DNA of 15,605 nt, taken from positions 1 through 15,605 of the forward strand of contig HF972635.1 in assembly GCA_000432995.1 (NCBI GenBank). Direction: 5' to 3'. Of the stretch, positions 13,838-15,605 are shown piece after piece. The notes under the pieces are model-generated. The model saw nothing but the letters and a program-made list of their open reading frames with translations, was not told the origin of the DNA and searched no databases. The stretch is from Clostridium sp. CAG:1013 (GTDB lineage: Bacteria > Bacillota > Clostridia > Oscillospirales > Acutalibacteraceae). Both the position numbers and the translations under genes were made by a program. How positions within the stretch are numbered: the stretch's first letter is position 1; every line of letters begins with the position of its first letter.

Positions 13838-14554
13838 ATGAAAACCTTGGGCATCATCGGCGGCATGGGGCCAATGGCCACCGCTTACCTGCTGGAGCTC
13901 ATCATCCGGATGACCGACGCGAAAACCGACCAGGAGCATTTGAACATTATGGTGTTCAACAATCCTCAGGTGCCGGACCGCACCTCTTACATCCTGGACC
14001 GGACCAAGCCCTCTCCACTGCCGGTGCTGGAAGGCATGGCTCATTCTCTGGAAACCATGGGCGCTCAGGTGCTGTGCGCTCCCTGCGTCACCTCCCACTA
14101 CTTTTACCAGGAGCTTTCCAGCAGTGTTTCCGTGCCCTTTCTCCACATGGTGGAGGAGACCGCCCAGGAGCTTTCCGCCGCTGGTAAGAAAAAAGCGGGA
14201 ATTTTAGCCACCACCGGCACCGCCAGCACGGGACTGTTCCAGAAGGCCTTGGAAAAGGCCGGTTTGGAGTGGGCTCTGCCTGATGAGCGGGGCCAGGAGC
14301 TGACCATGTCCCTGATTTACGACGACATCAAGGCCGGGCGGCCCGCTGATCCAGAAAAGCTACGTCAGGCAAGCGTCCAGCTGTTTGAAGCTGGCTGCGA
14401 CAGCGTGATCCTGGGCTGCACGGAGCTTTCCCTGGTAAAGAAGGAGCTTGCCCTCTCCCAGGGCTTCCTGGACGCTCTGGAGGTGCTCTCCAAGCGGTGC
14501 GTGGAAGTCTGCGGCGGCAAGCTGAAGGCGGAGTACCGCCAACTGATTTCATAA
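13838..14554 (+). CDS. Aspartate/glutamate racemase family protein
   Basis: A 238-aa cofactor-independent racemase that would interconvert L- and D-Asp (or Glu) by a two-cysteine mechanism. Family signs are KTLGIIGGMGPMATA at the N-terminus, NNPQVPDRT, the first catalytic Cys83 in APCVTSHYFYQEL and the second catalytic Cys194 in LGCTELSLV. The motif after Cys83 is normally C-N-T; here the Asn is Val84 (codon GTC), which may affect substrate binding. Its position directly after the D-Asp ligase-like gene mirrors the E. faecium Racfm/Aslfm pair and suggests it supplies D-Asp. The ATG at 13838 follows AAAGGAGGGA; the open frame upstream to 13766 overlaps the ligase gene and is not used. The second asnB-type gene starts 37 bases downstream. 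Confidence 0.88.
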   Translation: MKTLGIIGGMGPMATAYLLELIIRMTDAKTDQEHLNIMVFNNPQVPDRTSYILDRTKPSPLPVLEGMAHSLETMGAQVLCAPCVTSHYFYQELSSSVSVPFLHMVEETAQELSAAGKKKAGILATTGTASTGLFQKALEKAGLEWALPDERGQELTMSLIYDDIKAGRPADPEKLRQASVQLFEAGCDSVILGCTELSLVKKELALSQGFLDALEVLSKRCVEVCGGKLKAEYRQLIS

Positions 14555-14591
14555 ACAATGACCTACACAGAAGCGAAAGGAGATCCTGCCC

Positions 14592-15605
14592 ATGTGCGGT
14601 TTTGTTGGATTTAAAAACACACCGGAAGTGGCCAGCCCTGAGAACGTGATCAAGGCCATGGCCGACCGGATCATCCACCGTGGCCCTGACGACGCGGACT
14701 ACTATGTGGATCAGGACGTGTCCCTGGGATTCCGGCGGCTGTCCATCATCGACCTGGAAGGCGGACGCCAGCCCCTGCTCAACGAGGACGGCACCAAGGT
14801 GCTCACCTTCAACGGTGAGATCTACAACTTCCAGAGCCTGCGGGAGGACCTGCTGAAAAAGGGCCACGTCTTTAAGACCCGCACCGACTCCGAAACCATC
14901 CTCCACGGCTACGAGGAATACGGCAAGGAGATCCTCCAGAAGCTGCGGGGCATGTTCGCCTTTGTCATCTGGGACAGCGTGAAGAAAGAACTGTTCGGCG
15001 CCCGGGATATTTTTGGCATCAAGCCCTTCTACTACTACAAAAACGGGGACCAGTTCCTCTTCGGTTCGGAGATCAAGAGCTTTCTCTCCCATCCCTGCTT
15101 TGTGAAGGAACTGGATGAGTCTAAGATCCCCGAGTATCTTTCCTACGAGTATATACCCAACGAGACCACCATCTTCAAGAACGTGTACAAGCTGCCCGGT
15201 GCCCACTGCTTCATCTACAAGGACGGGAAACTGTCCGTAGAGCGGTATTACCGGATCCGGTACAACATCGAGGAGGATAAGTCCCTGGAATACTGGGAGG
15301 AGGCCATCCAGAAAGAGTTTACCGAGAGCGTGGCCATGCACCAGATCTCCGACGTGGAGGTGGGATGCTTCCTCTCCTCCGGCGTGGATTCCAGCTACGT
15401 GGTTCGTGAGATCTCCAAGGGCACGGAAAAGGTGAAAACCTTCTCTGTGGGCTACGAAGAGGAAAAGTACAGCGAGCTTCCCTACGCCCAGAAATTCTCC
15501 AAGACCATCGGCGTGGAAAACATCTCCAACAAGGTGTCCGCCGACGAGTTCTTTGAAGCCATGCCCAAGATCCAGTACATGCTGGACGAGCCCCTGCCCA
15601 ACCCC
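14592..15605 (+). CDS. asnB: Asparagine synthase-type amidotransferase (second copy, cut at window end)
   Basis: The first 338 codons of a second AsnB-like enzyme; the frame is open to the last base, so the C-terminal part lies outside the window. Cys2, Arg49, Asn74 and Asp99 of the glutaminase domain and the SSGVDSS pyrophosphatase loop (262-268) are all present. Aligned by eye to the upstream copy there are no gaps over residues 1-270, and about 176 of 270 residues are identical (about 65%). They are clear paralogs, most likely from a tandem duplication around the ligase/racemase pair. AAAGGAGATC precedes the ATG by about 7 bases. As part of the same operon it may amidate a different carboxylate from the first copy, for example crossbridge D-Asp versus another wall residue or free Asp; which does which cannot be told. 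Confidence 0.93.
   Translation, partial: MCGFVGFKNTPEVASPENVIKAMADRIIHRGPDDADYYVDQDVSLGFRRLSIIDLEGGRQPLLNEDGTKVLTFNGEIYNFQSLREDLLKKGHVFKTRTDSETILHGYEEYGKEILQKLRGMFAFVIWDSVKKELFGARDIFGIKPFYYYKNGDQFLFGSEIKSFLSHPCFVKELDESKIPEYLSYEYIPNETTIFKNVYKLPGAHCFIYKDGKLSVERYYRIRYNIEEDKSLEYWEEAIQKEFTESVAMHQISDVEVGCFLSSGVDSSYVVREISKGTEKVKTFSVGYEEEKYSELPYAQKFSKTIGVENISNKVSADEFFEAMPKIQYMLDEPLPNP

Noticed and set aside
14328..15341. Open frame of 337 codons on the - strand near the right end
   Set aside because: It is antisense to the racemase end and the second asnB copy, and it repeats the same kind of shadow seen opposite the first asnB.
1..15605. CRISPR arrays, insertion sequences, tRNA or rRNA genes
   Set aside because: I saw no regularly spaced repeats, no transposase-like protein, no terminal inverted repeats and no recognisable tRNA or rRNA sequence. 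The only long repeats are between the two asnB paralogs.

Overview
The window is about 15.6 kb of fairly GC-rich DNA whose genes look like those of a Gram-positive member of the Clostridia, possibly an Oscillospiraceae-type gut bacterium. The evidence is a leucine T-box leader, near-consensus sigma-A-type promoters, strong AGGAGG-like ribosome binding sites, occasional TTG starts and the gene families present. The taxonomic call is an inference; no rRNA or tRNA gene is present to anchor it.

Left part (1-6660). The 3' part of argS (+) ends at a bidirectional terminator. It faces a leftward cluster: a GT-C-like membrane protein (702 aa), rsmA, a 61-aa membrane protein and a GNAT acetyltransferase. 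Two junctions in this cluster are ATGA overlaps. The cluster starts from a promoter at about 5231-5259. That promoter lies back to back with a rightward promoter (5261-5289) serving a dCMP deaminase and an HGSNAT/DUF1624-type membrane protein. The rightward pair ends at a terminator shared with the convergent leuA.

Middle part (6658-9426). leuA (2-isopropylmalate synthase) is transcribed leftward behind a complete T-box leader. The leader has a CUC specifier, the T-box core and a terminator with a competing antiterminator. Its promoter matches consensus perfectly and overlaps the stop codon of the upstream gene. That gene is a histidine-phosphatase-fold protein whose nucleophilic His position is Asn.

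Right part (9500-15605). An XRE-type regulator is followed by an AT-rich leader region and a four-gene rightward operon: asnB-type glutamine-dependent amidotransferase, ATP-grasp ligase resembling D-aspartate ligase (Aslfm), aspartate/glutamate racemase, and a second asnB-type gene cut by the window edge. This gene set matches what is needed to make D-Asp, ligate it to a peptidoglycan precursor side chain and amidate it (Aslfm/Racfm of Enterococcus faecium, AsnH of Lactococcus lactis). It is the most interesting part of the window. Two duplicated amidotransferases bracket the ligase/racemase pair, RNA hairpins lie before and after the first asnB, and the racemase carries an atypical active-site residue.
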